NCBI GenBank assembly: GCA_050084985.1
Contig: JBITNC010000001.1
Coordinates: 79,236,001-79,300,000, forward strand
Direction: 5' to 3'
Length of the DNA: 64,000 nucleotides
Source of the DNA: Nageia nagi
Taxonomy: Eukaryota; Pinophyta
The notes beneath the pieces are model-generated. The model was given only the letters and a program-made list of their open reading frames with translations, did not search any database and was not told the origin of the DNA. A program made the position numbers and the translations under genes. Numbering within the stretch: position 1 is the first letter of the stretch; each line of letters starts with the position of its first letter. Below are positions 33,671 to 44,676 of the stretch, piece by piece.

Positions 33671-34514
33671 TGGTGCATGAAAAAAAAAAGACAAAAAAGT
33701 GACTTTTTAAACCATGCACCAGCCCTAGGAGTGAATGTGCTTCCAACGTTGGGTCTCCTACCTATGCACTCGCTTGCTTTGATCACCCAACTCACCCATT
33801 AACCTGATTTTTCCTGATTTTAGATCTTCTGGTCGGCTGGACTTAGTGATTTTGATGCTGCGTTCGAAATTGGGCAACCTATTGGCTTGGTGCATGTTTC
33901 CAAAAGTCAAGATAGTGACCTTTTGAGGCATGCGCCAGCATTGCCTACCCGTTCAGCTTGGTCGCGGCCTATTTTCCGAAATTTGATCTTTGAATGCTCA
34001 TGCCTTAGCCAAATTTTCATGTTCTTCAGATTTTGGAGTCTTCCTGGGCTTAGCACATGCCTCAAAAAGTCAAGAATTTGTCTTTTGAGATCATGTGCTA
34101 GCCCCCCAGGTATGCTTGAGTTGGTCTTGAGTTTCTCAAGTCTATGACTTGTCAAATTTTCATTTTGGGTCGAGCCTCCTGGATGACTTAGGCTCAAATT
34201 CCGAACTTCAAACATGCTTGATTTGTCCTCCTGGCCAAATCGCATGGTTCAAAAAGACAAGATTTTGTCTTTTCAAAGTATGCACCACCCTCCTAGTGTC
34301 TTTGCCTTAGAATTTTTACGCCTTCATCTGGTCCAGTATGCTTCCTGTATCTGGCACATGCTCAGGAAAGTCAAAATTGTCTCCTGGAGGCATGCGCTAG
34401 GCTTGTAAGTGCCCAAACTTCATCTTCAAACCTTCCTTCTTGCCTGGACGACCCCTTGGCCAAGTCACATGGTTCAAAAAGATAAGATTTTGTCTTTCTA
34501 AAGCATGCGCCAAC
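33671..34514. repeat. Array of six imperfect hairpins upstream of copy C ORF
   Basis: Units lie near 33671-33722, 33884-33930, 34049-34101, 34238-34289, 34353-34401 and 34465-34514. Each has catg near both ends and an aagacaag/attttgtctt-like inverted core, as in the array at 1-740. The sequences are more diverged than in copy A. Spacing is 100-200 bp. The array sits on the 5' side of the minus-strand ORF, as the first array does for copy A. Confidence 0.65.
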
Positions 34515-34639
34515 CCTTTGGAATGCCCAATTTGACTTGATCAGCTTCCAGCTCGACTTAGACTAACTAATTCACCTAAATTCGACTTTTACCCTTTTCA
34601 AACTTAGCCATTTTAAGGATTTTTCAATTTCTATTTTAT

Positions 34640-35459
34640 CATGACTAACTCTAATGAAGGGAGAGGCTATGAACTATGAGGAGTAATCCATGAATCTGGG
34701 TCTCGACGATCCAACTTGGGTAGGCCGAGATGACGATAAAATGAAGTATATACAATAGTGTGTTTGAGGGTCCCCAAAATCGTAGGATTTTGGGGCATGT
34801 TGTATTTTAATCACAACACCTTGGAGGACTTGCACCAAGCCAGTATGTACATTTCTAACACAAGTGCACACCAAGACAGAGATGGCAACCTTTCTCAGAT
34901 GTGCGCCATCCTTCCAAGAGAGTCAAGGGAATATCCCGAGCAACTAAGGACGAAATTGGCTAAGTGTAGAGCATCCTCCCTTCGGACGCAAGTCAATAAG
35001 AAGAAAACCACCATGACCACCTGCACATCTGTGCTAGATTCACATACCTCATTACTAACACAAATGCAATAGGAGACAACATGCTTGTCTACCCCCATAC
35101 ATGTGTTGGCTCTGTCTCTCCTCATCTACGCACAAATTCGGACCAAGAAACCCCTTTTGACTCCCAGAACACTTGCGTCAACCTCCCAAGTGCCAACCAA
35201 CCTCAAGTTGCATGCCAAAATGTTTAGAAAACCGCACACATCCTTAGGCACTTGAAGGTGTTGCCCTAGAAAAAACCCAGAGATATCTACAAAAGGGGGC
35301 AAACCAATCTTCTTTTCTGCACGCCAAAATTGCTCTCTCCTCATGAACTCACCTGGGCCTTGAAGCTGAGACCCCTTGAAACCCTTCTAAAACAAGTCAA
35401 GGAGCTTCTCCCCCCCATTCCTTGAGACACTTGAGACACCACTCCACATCCAATGTCCA
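34640..35459. other. Junction between copies C and B, and B 5' region
   Basis: No gene recognised. The stretch lies between the hairpin array of copy C (minus) and the ORF of copy B (plus), so the two elements stand head to head. It holds loosely repeated words such as caccaagacagagatggcaac that also occur near 28770-28840. A primer site or LTR border could not be placed. Confidence 0.35.
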
Positions 35460-35918
35460 ATGGTAGAGATGAGTTCTAAGACACAGGGCGAAGAGATCAA
35501 GTTGAAGGGGGCATTGACCATTGACGAGGTCCCACCAAAGATAAAGCTCACCTTTGATCTCGCAGCTTCAATGAGGATACTACATGAGGATCCCAACCAG
35601 AAGGTGAAAGACGATTCCACGGAGACTCACCATGTGCGCAGGTTTTTCTTCAAGGTTAATAGCACATTGTTGACGACTAGAGTCTTCCTGAACAAGGCCC
35701 CAAAGAAATCTCAAGACATAAAGACTCAGACATTGAAGACTGGAATCGGTGAGGTCAAGGCCACTGGGGCAAAGCAGAATAGAGACATCACCAAGCTAGC
35801 CAAGGAACTAGAGGAGAGCCAGAGGAGGACAGGGTCTGAAGAGGAGATCATACTCCATAAGCCACGTCGTCCCATGGATGGAGAAGGAACAACTAATGGA
35901 CTCATGAATGCAAGTTGA
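35460..35918 (+). CDS. Small ORF of unknown function in LTR element copy B
   Basis: An intact 152-codon frame starting MVEMSSKTQGEEIKL. It matches the copy A protein over most of its length: LHEDP, STETHHVRRFFFKVNSTLL, LNK, SQD, TLKTGIGEVKATGAK and RDITKLAKELEESQ. Over the last block the two genes differ at third positions far more than at the others (for example gat/gac, att/atc, ctg/cta, gcg/gcc). That pattern is expected of sequence kept under selection for its protein. The function is unknown. It lies directly before an LTR-like region, as in copy A. An LTR border overlapping the stop codon is possible. Confidence 0.55.
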   Translation: MVEMSSKTQGEEIKLKGALTIDEVPPKIKLTFDLAASMRILHEDPNQKVKDDSTETHHVRRFFFKVNSTLLTTRVFLNKAPKKSQDIKTQTLKTGIGEVKATGAKQNRDITKLAKELEESQRRTGSEEEIILHKPRRPMDGEGTTNGLMNAS

Positions 35919-35935
35919 TGGAAATCGTTGCATCC

Positions 35936-36660
35936 TGCATGCAACATTTTTTATTTTATTTTTACATAATTCAGTATTTCGAACCTCAAATTTTATAAAT
36001 TTTGTTAAAGCCTAGTGACGGATAAGGATTTGCTCCCACGAGTGCTGGACTTAGTCTAGTGGTGCCACGTGGCTCATTTTTTATTGGACCATCGGTATTT
36101 TAATAATTTTATATTAGTTAGGGTTAGGGCAACACTTAGGGTTGCCTTGCAAAACAATAAATAGCCCTCATTTGTTAGGAAGGAAATTTTCAAAATGGAA
36201 CTTTGAACATTTTGCAACTAGATGAGTAGAGTAATTATTTCTATCGTATACTTGTCTTTTGTGAATGTGATATGATCTTTGAAATGAAAATCACAAAACT
36301 CCATTTCTTTGGTATTATGAACTTGGACATGTGATGTTAGTCATTGATATGTGTTGCTTGAGATACTTGGGACATTTCACAAACTCCTCAAGGAGTGGGT
36401 AAAGGGGTAGTTGAATATCCTTTTAAAGTATTGAATGTGATGCATGATCGATGATTGTTCATAGTATGCAACTAGACTCGTATAACTCTAAAAGTGTACT
36501 CCTTTATGATGTTTAGCGCGTGAATTCACCCACATATTGAAAGTGCAATCCTTGTCCCCTAGACACATGCTCCCTTTTGCAGTTCATTCGTGTTGGTGGC
36601 TACCGCAAGTGGATGTGTCCTTCTTCTAGACCCTTCGTGTAGTCTAGATGGAATGAAAGG
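35936..36660 (+). mobile_element. 3' LTR of copy B, truncated
   Basis: It shares with the copy A LTR ggatttgctcccac, gtgccacgtggc, ggttagggcaacac-ttagggttgc, an aataaatag box near 36160, and cattcgtgttggtggcta near 36588. After about 36660 the similarity stops, and the R/U5 end (ggtaggaaagaaaaac..ccaaca) is missing. It is therefore cut at its 3' side. A piece that could supply that end lies at 48319-48659, beyond the gypsy element. Confidence 0.6.
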
Positions 36661-36849
36661 ACTTGTGGGTGTGTGAAACTCAAAAGAAACTTTGAAGAAC
36701 TTGGCCTTTTAGACATTGTATTCGTCGATGGAGCCTGATGCAAAAAGCAAAACTCATGTGCCTCTAGCCATCTTGTATTCCTTCATAATTACATTCTAAA
36801 ATTGGGGTAATTCTATTATTTTTTCATTCTCTATTCTTTATTCTTTAAT

Positions 36850-37230
36850 CCTCGAGAGTTGTATACATAAGAATGCCTGGGAGGGATATTATTCTCTTAG
36901 AGTCTCAATGAGTTGTAAAATTTTGTATTCTTTCATTTTTATGAATCCCTCTTCTTCTCATTTAGTCTCAGGACTCATGTATATAATACTACCCAGGAGT
37001 CATATTGTTTTCTTAGTACCCGAGAATTATATGAATAAGGATACCCGAGAGTTACATCGAATAGGAGCTATGTCATTTTTTATTCTTTTATTCTTTAGGA
37101 CCCAGAAGTCGAGAGTACCCGGGAGTTATGTCATTTTCTTCAGAGTACCCAGGAAGAATTGTCAAAAATACCCAAGTCATGTATACAAGACTATCCGAGA
37201 GTTATATTTATTGCCTTAAGACCTCCGAGA
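36850..37230 (+). repeat. Degenerate repeats of a tacccgagagttat-like word
   Basis: Variants of taccc(g/a)(g/a)gagttat(a/g)t recur about every 40-60 bases (for example near 36850, 36990, 37040, 37115, 37140, 37195). They alternate with T-rich stretches such as tttattcttta. No coding pattern is seen. The origin is unknown; it may be a decayed minisatellite inside an LTR element. Confidence 0.45.
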
Positions 37231-37283
37231 ATTGTTGACACAAGTGTTCGAGACTTGCACAAATTCAGAGCCAGATTTTTAAA

Positions 37284-37516
37284 GAACATCAACAAAGCCC
37301 GACGATTTTGAGACATGACATCACATTTTTTGGTGAAAATCAATGGGTCCCGACGGAATCAAAACATCAACAGAGCCCGACGATTTTGAGTGATGTCACA
37401 TTTTTTTGATGAAAATCAGCGGGTCCTGGAGGAGCCAGAATATCAATAGTGCCCACCGATTCTGAGAGATGACGTCATGATTTTCAGCTAAAATCAACAG
37501 GTCCCAAAAGAACCAA
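37284..37516 (+). repeat. 77-bp tandem repeat, three copies
   Basis: Units starting at about 37284, 37363 and 37439 read acatcaacaaagcccgacga, then ttttgag..atga, aaaatcaaygggtcc and a ggag-like end. A partial fourth copy (tcatcgacaaagccc) ends near 37530. The copies differ by about one base in five. They lie between copy B and the gypsy 5' LTR. Confidence 0.75.
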
Positions 37517-38108
37517 ATCATCGACAAAGCCCAGAAGAAGAACATAGAGCCTGCCAAGCAAGTGTAAGAGTAATGCATGAAAAAGAACACCTGAGGTCCA
37601 CTTCATCTTAAGTGTTTGACCCTCGGGGCCCTTTTAATGTGTCGACATTGACTCATTTCCACATAATAGTGGTAGTTCTTCTTGAGTTAAGCGAACATAA
37701 TGGCTATTAACCAGCATTACTCTGATTACTGACATCCACGGTAGAGATCATAAAGATTGCAAAGAAGCAGATAGTAGCTAACAGACATAATACCAAATCG
37801 TACCAATCAAAGTGCAATCAAATAACTACTCAATCAGCTACAATGCTACCTTTAATCAGCTACAATGCTATATTCAATCAGCTACAGGGCCGAAGAAAGA
37901 GCAATCAACATGTTAGAAGGATTGCAGCTCTATGGACATGGCTGACCAGAAATTGCAAATTCCCAGATAGTTATGTTGATTAATAGTTATTCTCTGTGTA
38001 ATTTATCATAGTTGTAGCATTTATGTAAATAGTGTTGTTTTAGATGTTTCATTCAATGCTAGCAGTAATGTATATTAATCAAACCCAACCACCCACGAAG
38101 GGGGAAGT

Positions 38109-38622
38109 TGTATAAATAGCTAGCTTTTAGAAATCAAAAAGGTCGGACATTTTAACAAATTTGCCCAAATCTGTAAGAGCTATTCAGATATGATACTAAA
38201 AACAGACAATGCTTTGCCCTCTTGCAACAAAGTGGTTGTTATTGCTTTTGTGAATGCTGTGTGAAATGTTTTCTTCAAATTGTGGCTGTGTATTGTGATT
38301 GCGAAACCCCAGGTGCCAGATAGTTTACTATTCTTAATCTTGGTTATGGATTGATGCATGTGCTGCAATGCCCAAGTTGTAAATTTCTTATTTTAATTGT
38401 TTATTTACTTATCTCTTTCTTGTAACTCTTCATCTTTTTATTCCTTTCCTGTTACTTTTGACCTTAAATATAGATAAGAACCGGTCTATAAATCGAAGAT
38501 TGAGTAGAAAACCAACATGAGTGCATCCCTACCACTTTCTGCTCTTTCAAGGAACCTACCGTTGCGGGCAGTGGAGAACACGACCAGACCAAACCCTTGA
38601 GGTTACACTATATCGATCAACA
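38109..38622 (+). repeat. Gypsy 5' LTR
   Basis: It begins TGTATAAATAGCTAGC and ends TATATCGATCAACA, 514 bp. It pairs with 47802-48318. A TATA box stands at the very start, so almost no U3 is present. The sequence just before it (cgaagggggaagt) resembles the polypurine tract of the 3' side, which would not be expected of a random target site. Confidence 0.88.
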
Positions 38623-38639
38623 GTACCCAATTCCATTTT

Positions 38640-38658
38640 TGGCACACTCGATGGGACC
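38640..38658 (+). other. Probable primer binding site
   Basis: TGGCACACTCGATGGGACC lies 17 bases after the 5' LTR. It looks like a diverged form of the TGGCGACTC(C)GCTGGGGACC type primer site, complementary to a tRNA 3' end, used by several plant Tat/Athila elements. The match is imperfect. Confidence 0.5.
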
Positions 38659-38831
38659 TAAGCTAAATTCTATATTTAGCTGGCGTTGTTAGACCTGATA
38701 GCCTCATCTGGTGGGCTATCAATTGCATCCTTCAAAATTATAAGGTTGTTGTAACCTTATTGGCGACTATGTTGTCAACCAGTCAACGTTTTGAACCCTG
38801 GCACCTCTAGAACATAGACTAACTAGAAGTA

Positions 38832-39989
38832 GTGCCAGAAATTCCCTTAGACAGCCTAGATTTCAAGAGCTGTCAGTTCCTCACAAGAGGACTAGACGAA
38901 AGATTTCTCTGGTTGTCTCCTTTGGTCCCTTCAAGGGCAACGACTTTGTCAGTTGTATTTGACTCATCCCCTGAAAATCCTTCGTCTCCTGTACATTCTC
39001 CAAGTATGGCTCAACCAGCAAAGTTTCCTGCCTGGAATAATAGTCATCCTTTGGTTGTAGCTGCTAATTCACCTCCTATACCTCAAGTAGCTTTTAAAGT
39101 TTTGCCTAAGTCTGATGGCTCTGAAAAGACACCATATGAACATTGTCAAAATGTATCTATGTTGGCCTCAAGCTACTGTCAAGATGAAACTATGATGACA
39201 AGGCTACTGTCACACTCTTTTGAAGGCAAAGCAGCCGAGTGGTTCAGAACTCTTACCATTCAATCTATAAATTCATGGGGAGAGTTGTGTCAGGCTTTAA
39301 TTAAAAGATTTTCTGTAGATGGCAATGATAGCACGTTCCTTAGCCTCATAGCATGTATAAAAAGACATTCTCGTGAATTTATTGATGATTTTAATATCAA
39401 ATTTGAAAGAACATGGAAGTCCATACCAACAAGGATCAGACCAACGAATCCACAAGCTCTGGTGTACTACAGGAAAGCTTTTCTCCCTGACCTCAATATG
39501 CTTTTTGTTATGTCAGGAGATTCATTCCAAGATGCTTACCAGACAGCAAAGACTGCAGAACATACCCTGGTGTCGTCTGGTAAAATGCAGCCCAAAACAA
39601 TCATGCCTATATTTCCAAATTTACCTCCCAAGCAAGCTCCATAAATAGGTCATCCTAGAGTTTTGGCCTTACCACCTCCTCCCAAAGCTTTCTCTGGTAT
39701 TGAACTTAAATCTCAAGAAGAAAGAATAAGGCAGTTGGAGGTAACTATTAGAAATCTAACTAATAAGCTCACTTTGCAAGAGAGGCAGAATCATGGTTTT
39801 AATTATAGAAGATACGATAATCAGTATCAGCCAAGATTCCAAAGGAAGGTCAACCAACCAGAACAGCCAAATCCTCCTAAAACAATTGAGAATGTTGTTA
39901 TGACCAGTTCTATAGATAATGCTGCTTCGGACATTGCGGAATGGTGTCCGTCATGTTCAGTTCATTTTCCAAATTCATGTGCAGTGTAG
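38832..39989 (+). pseudogene. gypsy gag, broken
   Basis: The frame at 38832-39644 contains KVLPKSDGSEKTPYEHCQN, then SHSFEGKAAEWFRTL and SINSWGELCQALIKRF, the retrotransposon gag pattern. The likely original start is the later ATG near 39005 (MAQPAKFPAW). After a stop at 39642 the frame continues as RQLEVTIRNLTNKLTLQER, a coiled-coil-like stretch of Tat gags. It then gives WCPSCSVHFPNSC, a zinc-finger-like cluster, before another stop at 39987. The capsid part looks complete. Confidence 0.8.
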
Positions 39990-40494
39990 CAACATCAGTA
40001 TTTGGGGTTACACTCTGACCAGATGGTAGAACCTGCTTCAGATCCTGCTGTTGATCTCACAATGGTCAACTTTGGGTTCCCGAATATGCTGGAGAACAAG
40101 CAAATTGTGTTCAAACTATAGCAACTTCTTCAGCAACTTCACAGCAACCTCAAGCCACTCAGCAGTATCGAGCTTCTATTCAAGCCCAACCTGAACCTAA
40201 GAAAGCTAAGGCTCCCTTAGCTTAGCCTCAGAACCAACATCATCAAGTCCCATTTAATCCGCGTACTATTCCGACAAATTCGAATACTAATGCCCAGGGT
40301 GAAACAAACCCCGCTACAACGAGAAAAGAAGTCCCAGAGAAAGAAAGACCCTGTACGTTAAGATATCCTTTCATCACTGATTCGCATAAAGAAAAGGCTA
40401 TTCAACATTTCAGAACACATCAGCAAGCGGAACCAAGTAAGTCCATCCCATATGCTCCCTACAATATTGTAGAAGAATTAAAAAAACTCCTAGA

Positions 40495-40857
40495 ATGACT
40501 ATGTTTGATGCATTAAAGATACCTAATCAATTAGATCTTCTGCAAGAAGCTTTGAAGTTAAGAAACAGTAAAAAGAGGACAAATGAAGAGAATCCTATCT
40601 ATGCTGTGTCTGAAGTTGTCCCTCCAGCTCCAATAGGTATAACGAAACCCTCACCTTTCTATTTATCCCTGAGACTAGAAGGTTGGGTAGTGAACAATTG
40701 TATGATAGATACCGGAGCTACAATAACTGTTATCCCTAAAGCTATTGTAGACGAAATGAAGTTGTACATTACAAGATGCATGAACGGTGTCATACAATTA
40801 GATTCTTCCTCAGTAAATGTGGTTGGTAGTGTTAAAGGTGTTCAAATAACCCTCTGA
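40495..40857 (+). pseudogene. gypsy aspartic protease
   Basis: The frame reads TMFDALKIPNQL, then a linker, then GWVVNNCMIDTGATITVIPK, with an intact DTGA catalytic motif, and ends after VVGSVKGVQITL at a premature stop. Upstream, 40330-40480 carries RPCTLRYPFITDSHKEKAI in another frame. Length and order fit the protease of Ty3/gypsy polyproteins. The catalytic Asp is retained, but the polyprotein is broken on both sides. Confidence 0.8.
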
Positions 40858-41235
40858 TATTTGTGTTGTTTAAGACATTATTGTAGTTGATCTTCCATCT
40901 CTATTTGAAATGTCTTTTCAAAGAATTTACTGCTAAATTGAGAGGGTACCTAGCCTTAGACTATAGTCATCTTATGCTTCCTTTCCAAAACAAACAGGTG
41001 AAGATTTTGAATGAAGGCACTACAACTATCCATCTCAAGAGGATCAATGAAATAAACTACATGAATGATCCACAATCAGTGGAGATATTTGAAAGTGACA
41101 CACTAAGGGAATCACTACTGACAACTGAAGTTCTTTCAACGAATGATCTGAATTATCAGGTCACAGATGCTAGCATGGGCAATTATTGTTTATATGAGAA
41201 AGTTCAGCCAATTTCAGTCACTGCTGATAAAGAAC

Positions 41236-41650
41236 ATGAGGTATGGATGATGTATTTTGATGGTTTCGGATGTAGACATGGATGTGAAGCTGGAGTGGTT
41301 TTCAAATCTTCCAAGGGGACCACCAAAAGATTCTCCTTTCGATTCACATGGACCTGTACAAACAATGTTGCTAAATATGAAGCCCTTTGCTTAGGGTAAT
41401 CTAAAGCAATCAGTATAGGCATCAGATGCCTAATTGTCCATGGTGATTCTGAATTGGTCATCAAGCAAGTTAAAAATCAGATCAGTGCAAAACATCATTA
41501 CCTGAAGAACTAAAGGAATAGTGTAGGATTTATTGGAGTCCTTTCTGGCTATCAATTTTATATCTGTTCTTAGAAGGCACAACCAAATAGCTAATGCACT
41601 TGCTGGAAGAGGGGCACGTTATAACCCTGCTCATAAAAGAGGAGCTCTTG
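41236..41650 (+). pseudogene. Archaeal-type RNase H, located before RT
   Basis: The frame ending at 41399 reads VWMMYFDGFGCRHGCEAGVV, then FTWTCTNNVAKYEALCLG. After a stop it continues as SKAISIGIRCLIVHGDSELV. These are the DGxxxxxxxGxG, NNxAEYEAL and GDSxLV blocks of the extra (archaeal/bacterial-type) RNase H of plant Tat elements. It lies between protease and RT, and a second, native RNase H follows RT at 42940-43300. My memory of the family places the extra RNase H after RT, so this order deserves a check. Confidence 0.7.
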
Positions 41651-41957
41651 GAGTCAAAGTTTAGTGTAGGCCTTCAGTACCCAATCCTGCAAACTTCTGG
41701 CAAGTATTTGACTCTGATGAGCATATTGTGAACTTCCTCGTAGATGAAGCAATGGCTCACACTTTTGGTACTCAAGAAATGTCTAATTGTTTCCAAGAAT
41801 CAGATGTCATTCAACTCAGAAACAATGTAATACCTAAAGGACTGCTCTCTTTTGAAAGACTGTTTGATTCAAAAGATGTCCTAAAGGCTAAGTCTTCGAT
41901 CATCCTAAAGAAGAACTATTTTTGAGCTGGAAGTAGAACCTGAGAAGCTTATAAAAA

Positions 41958-42908
41958 TTGGTTCAAAGTGTTTTGATGCAGAAAAAACTGTTGTCTCAGA
42001 TTTATTATGAGTTTTCCCAAGTAATTGCTTGGACTTATGATGATCTTAAGACATATGACAAAGATGTCATCCAACACACGATTGAACTTGAACCAGAGGT
42101 CAAACCATACAAGCAAAAACAAAAACCTGTCAACCCAAAGATAGAAAAAGCTATGAAACAGGAGTTAATCAAGCTCCTTGATTCAAAAATCATTTATCCT
42201 ATCAAGCATTCTTCTTAGGTTGCAAATCTAGTTCCTGTTAGAAAGAAAAGTGAAAAAATCAGACTCTGTGTTGATTTCAGAAATTTGAATAAAGTGTCCC
42301 TTAACGATAATTATCCTCTCCCGCCAATGGAGCAGATCTTGCATACAGTAGCCAGAGCTTGCTGTTTTTCAATGATTGATGGCTACTCAGGATTTAACCA
42401 GATTTGGGTGAAGGATGAATATCAGTTTAAAACAGCATTTACAATTAAATGGGGGACATTTGCTTTTCAAAGGTTGCCATTTGGTCTTTCTAATGCAGGA
42501 GCTACTTTTCAAAGAGCCATAGATCATGCATTTGGTGAGCTAATAAACAAGATTATATTGCTCTATTTAGATGATATCATTGTCTTCTCCAAAAGTAGAA
42601 GTGATCACCTGGAACATCTATGATCAGTCTTTGAAAAATGCATGAAATTTGGCATATCAATCAACCCAAAAAAATCAATTTTTATGATCAACCAAGGAAA
42701 GTTACTTGGCCACACTATCTCAAAAGAGGGATTAGCAATTGATCCAGACGGAGTAAAAACTATAGAAGCATTGCCACTCCCCTCTAACAAGAAGGCCTTA
42801 CAATCATTCCTTGGTCAGATCAATTTTGTTAGGAAATTTATTAATAATTTTTTAGAAATTGTATCTCCAATCACTTCGATGCTAAATAAAGATGCTATAT
42901 TTTCTTGA
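41958..42908 (+). pseudogene. gypsy reverse transcriptase, broken
   Basis: Frames 41958-42218, 42285-42623 and 42642-42908 join across stops at 42216 and 42621. Motifs in order: RLCVDFRNLNK, FSMIDGYSGFNQI, FAFQRLPFGLSNAGATFQRA, the catalytic YLDDIIVFS (intact), ISINPKKSIF, LLGHTISKEGLAIDPDGVK and LQSFLGQINFVRKFI. All lie in the usual order for RVT_1 of Ty3/gypsy. Two in-frame stops make it non-functional. The related fragment at 27400-28200 (minus) appears to be a cousin. Confidence 0.9.
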
Positions 42909-42939
42909 TCATGTGAAGTAAAAGTAGCCTTCAAAGATA

Positions 42940-43300
42940 AAAAAGACTATAACAGAAGCTTTTGTGCTTAAAAATCCTGATATGTCAAAAAATTTCATCA
43001 TGTATGCACATGGGGCAAACAGGAGGATTGCTGCAATTCTTGCACAAAAGGATGACAATAATGAAGAACACCCGATTGCCTTTCATAGTCAAACACTGCA
43101 TTAACACCAGCAAAGGTACTCATTTATTGAAAAGCAAGTGTTTTCCATTATGAAGGGATTTAAAAAATTCAAACACTGTCTCCCATATTAGAATCCTTGT
43201 ATATACTATTCATCCAGATGTAAGAAATTATATAATACAAGGAGATCTAGGTGAAGGAAAAGCTGGTTGGATCACTAAAGTAATGGAATATGACAAAGAT
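42940..43300 (+). pseudogene. gypsy native RNase H, decayed
   Basis: Across frames the stretch reads AFVLKNPDMSKNFIMYAHGA, then RRIAAILAQKDDNNEEHPIA, FHSQTL and RYSFIEKQVFSIMKGFKKF, the RNase H that follows RT in gypsy elements. It leads through IHPDVRNYIIQGDLGEGK and a WITK-MEYD stretch into the integrase frame. Stops and frameshifts are frequent, and the first catalytic Asp is not recognisable. Confidence 0.7.
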
Positions 43301-44676
43301 TAAGCTAACCAAACTGATCAGAGGCAGGGCTCTCTGTGAAAATATGGTTGAAGCTTCACATATGATCGCTCTTGTGGAGGATGAGCAACAACTTAATCAT
43401 GAAAGTGATTGGATTAAGCAAATCATGGTTTATTTTGAATCTGGTAGGTGCCCTAAAGCTCTAGATAGTTTCCAAAGAAAGATATTCAGATTGCATGCCC
43501 TTAAATTTATCATGATAGATGACCATTTGTATAGAAAAAATTTTGATCAAACCCTTCTCAAATGTGTGACTCAAGATGAATCCCGTAGAATACTACATGA
43601 ATTTTATTACGGATTCTCTGGCAGGCATTACAGTGGACCAACTACAGCAGCAAAGGTATTACAAGCTGGATATAATTGGCCCGCTATGTTTCAGGATTCA
43701 TTCAAGATTGCCCGAGAGTGTGATAAGTGTAACAAATTTGTGGGAAAGAGAAGACAAGCTGCAATGCCTCTTAAACCTGTGGTAGTCGAAGAGCCCTTTC
43801 AGCAGTGGTGTATGGACTTCATTGGTGTCATAAACCCAAATTTCTTAGCAGGCCACAAGTTTATTTTGACTACAACAGATTACTTCACTAGATGGTCAGA
43901 GGCTATGCCATGCAAAAATACAAATCAAGAAGCAATGATAGAAATGATTAAAAGGATAATCACCCACTTTGGAATCCCACAGACTATAATGTCAGACAAT
44001 GGTCCGACATTTACTGAGGGCAATCTGTCAAGCTTTGTAGCTCAATATGGAATTTACTGGTTATACTCTTCAAACTATTACCCACAGGGTAACTGGTTAG
44101 CTAAATCAACTAACAAAAATCTGATCAGGATCATCAAAAGAACAATTGAAGGGAATCCTAGACAATGGCATACACAATTAAACTATGCATTATGGGCTGA
44201 TAGAATTAGTATAAAATCAGCAATAAAGAGATCCCTATATGCATTGGTATATGGTAAAAGATCAGTGTTGCCAGTACACATGGAGTTACCAGCTTTAAAA
44301 ATCCTGCAAGAAATAGAAGACCATGACTTTGAGCCACTACAGTGCAGACATAGTCAGCTCCTAAAACTGGAGGAAGATCGAAACAAAGCATATGAGTCAT
44401 TTCAACATTGTCAGCACATCGTCAAGAGGTGGTTTGATAAAAAAAAAAAAATCTTCCTGAGTGAAGTTTGAACCAGGTGATATTGTCCTCAAATGGGATG
44501 AGAAAAGAGCAAAGCCCGAAAGACACCAAAAATTTGACTCTCTTTGGAGCGGGCCTTACATCATCACCCAGGCTATGCAAAATAATGCATTCAAATTGCA
44601 AGATGTTACCGGGTCCCGGGAATTACCTATTCCCATCAACTGGATCTATTTAAAACATTACTGGGTAATGAGGTAA
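43290..44676 (+). pseudogene. gypsy integrase, catalytic Glu lost
   Basis: A long frame (43290-44471) holds the zinc-binding H...H and CDKC residues (HEFYYGFSGRH; ECDKCNKF), then WCMDFIGV (first Asp), MSDNGPTF (second Asp) and YYPQGNWLAKSTNKNL. The family sequence at the last site is NGQAE, so the catalytic Glu is Lys and the enzyme is dead. A second frame (44461-44676) supplies the C-terminal part: FEPGDIVLKWDEKRAKPE, LWSGPYII and FKLQDVTG. No chromodomain is present, which fits the Tat clade. Confidence 0.88.
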
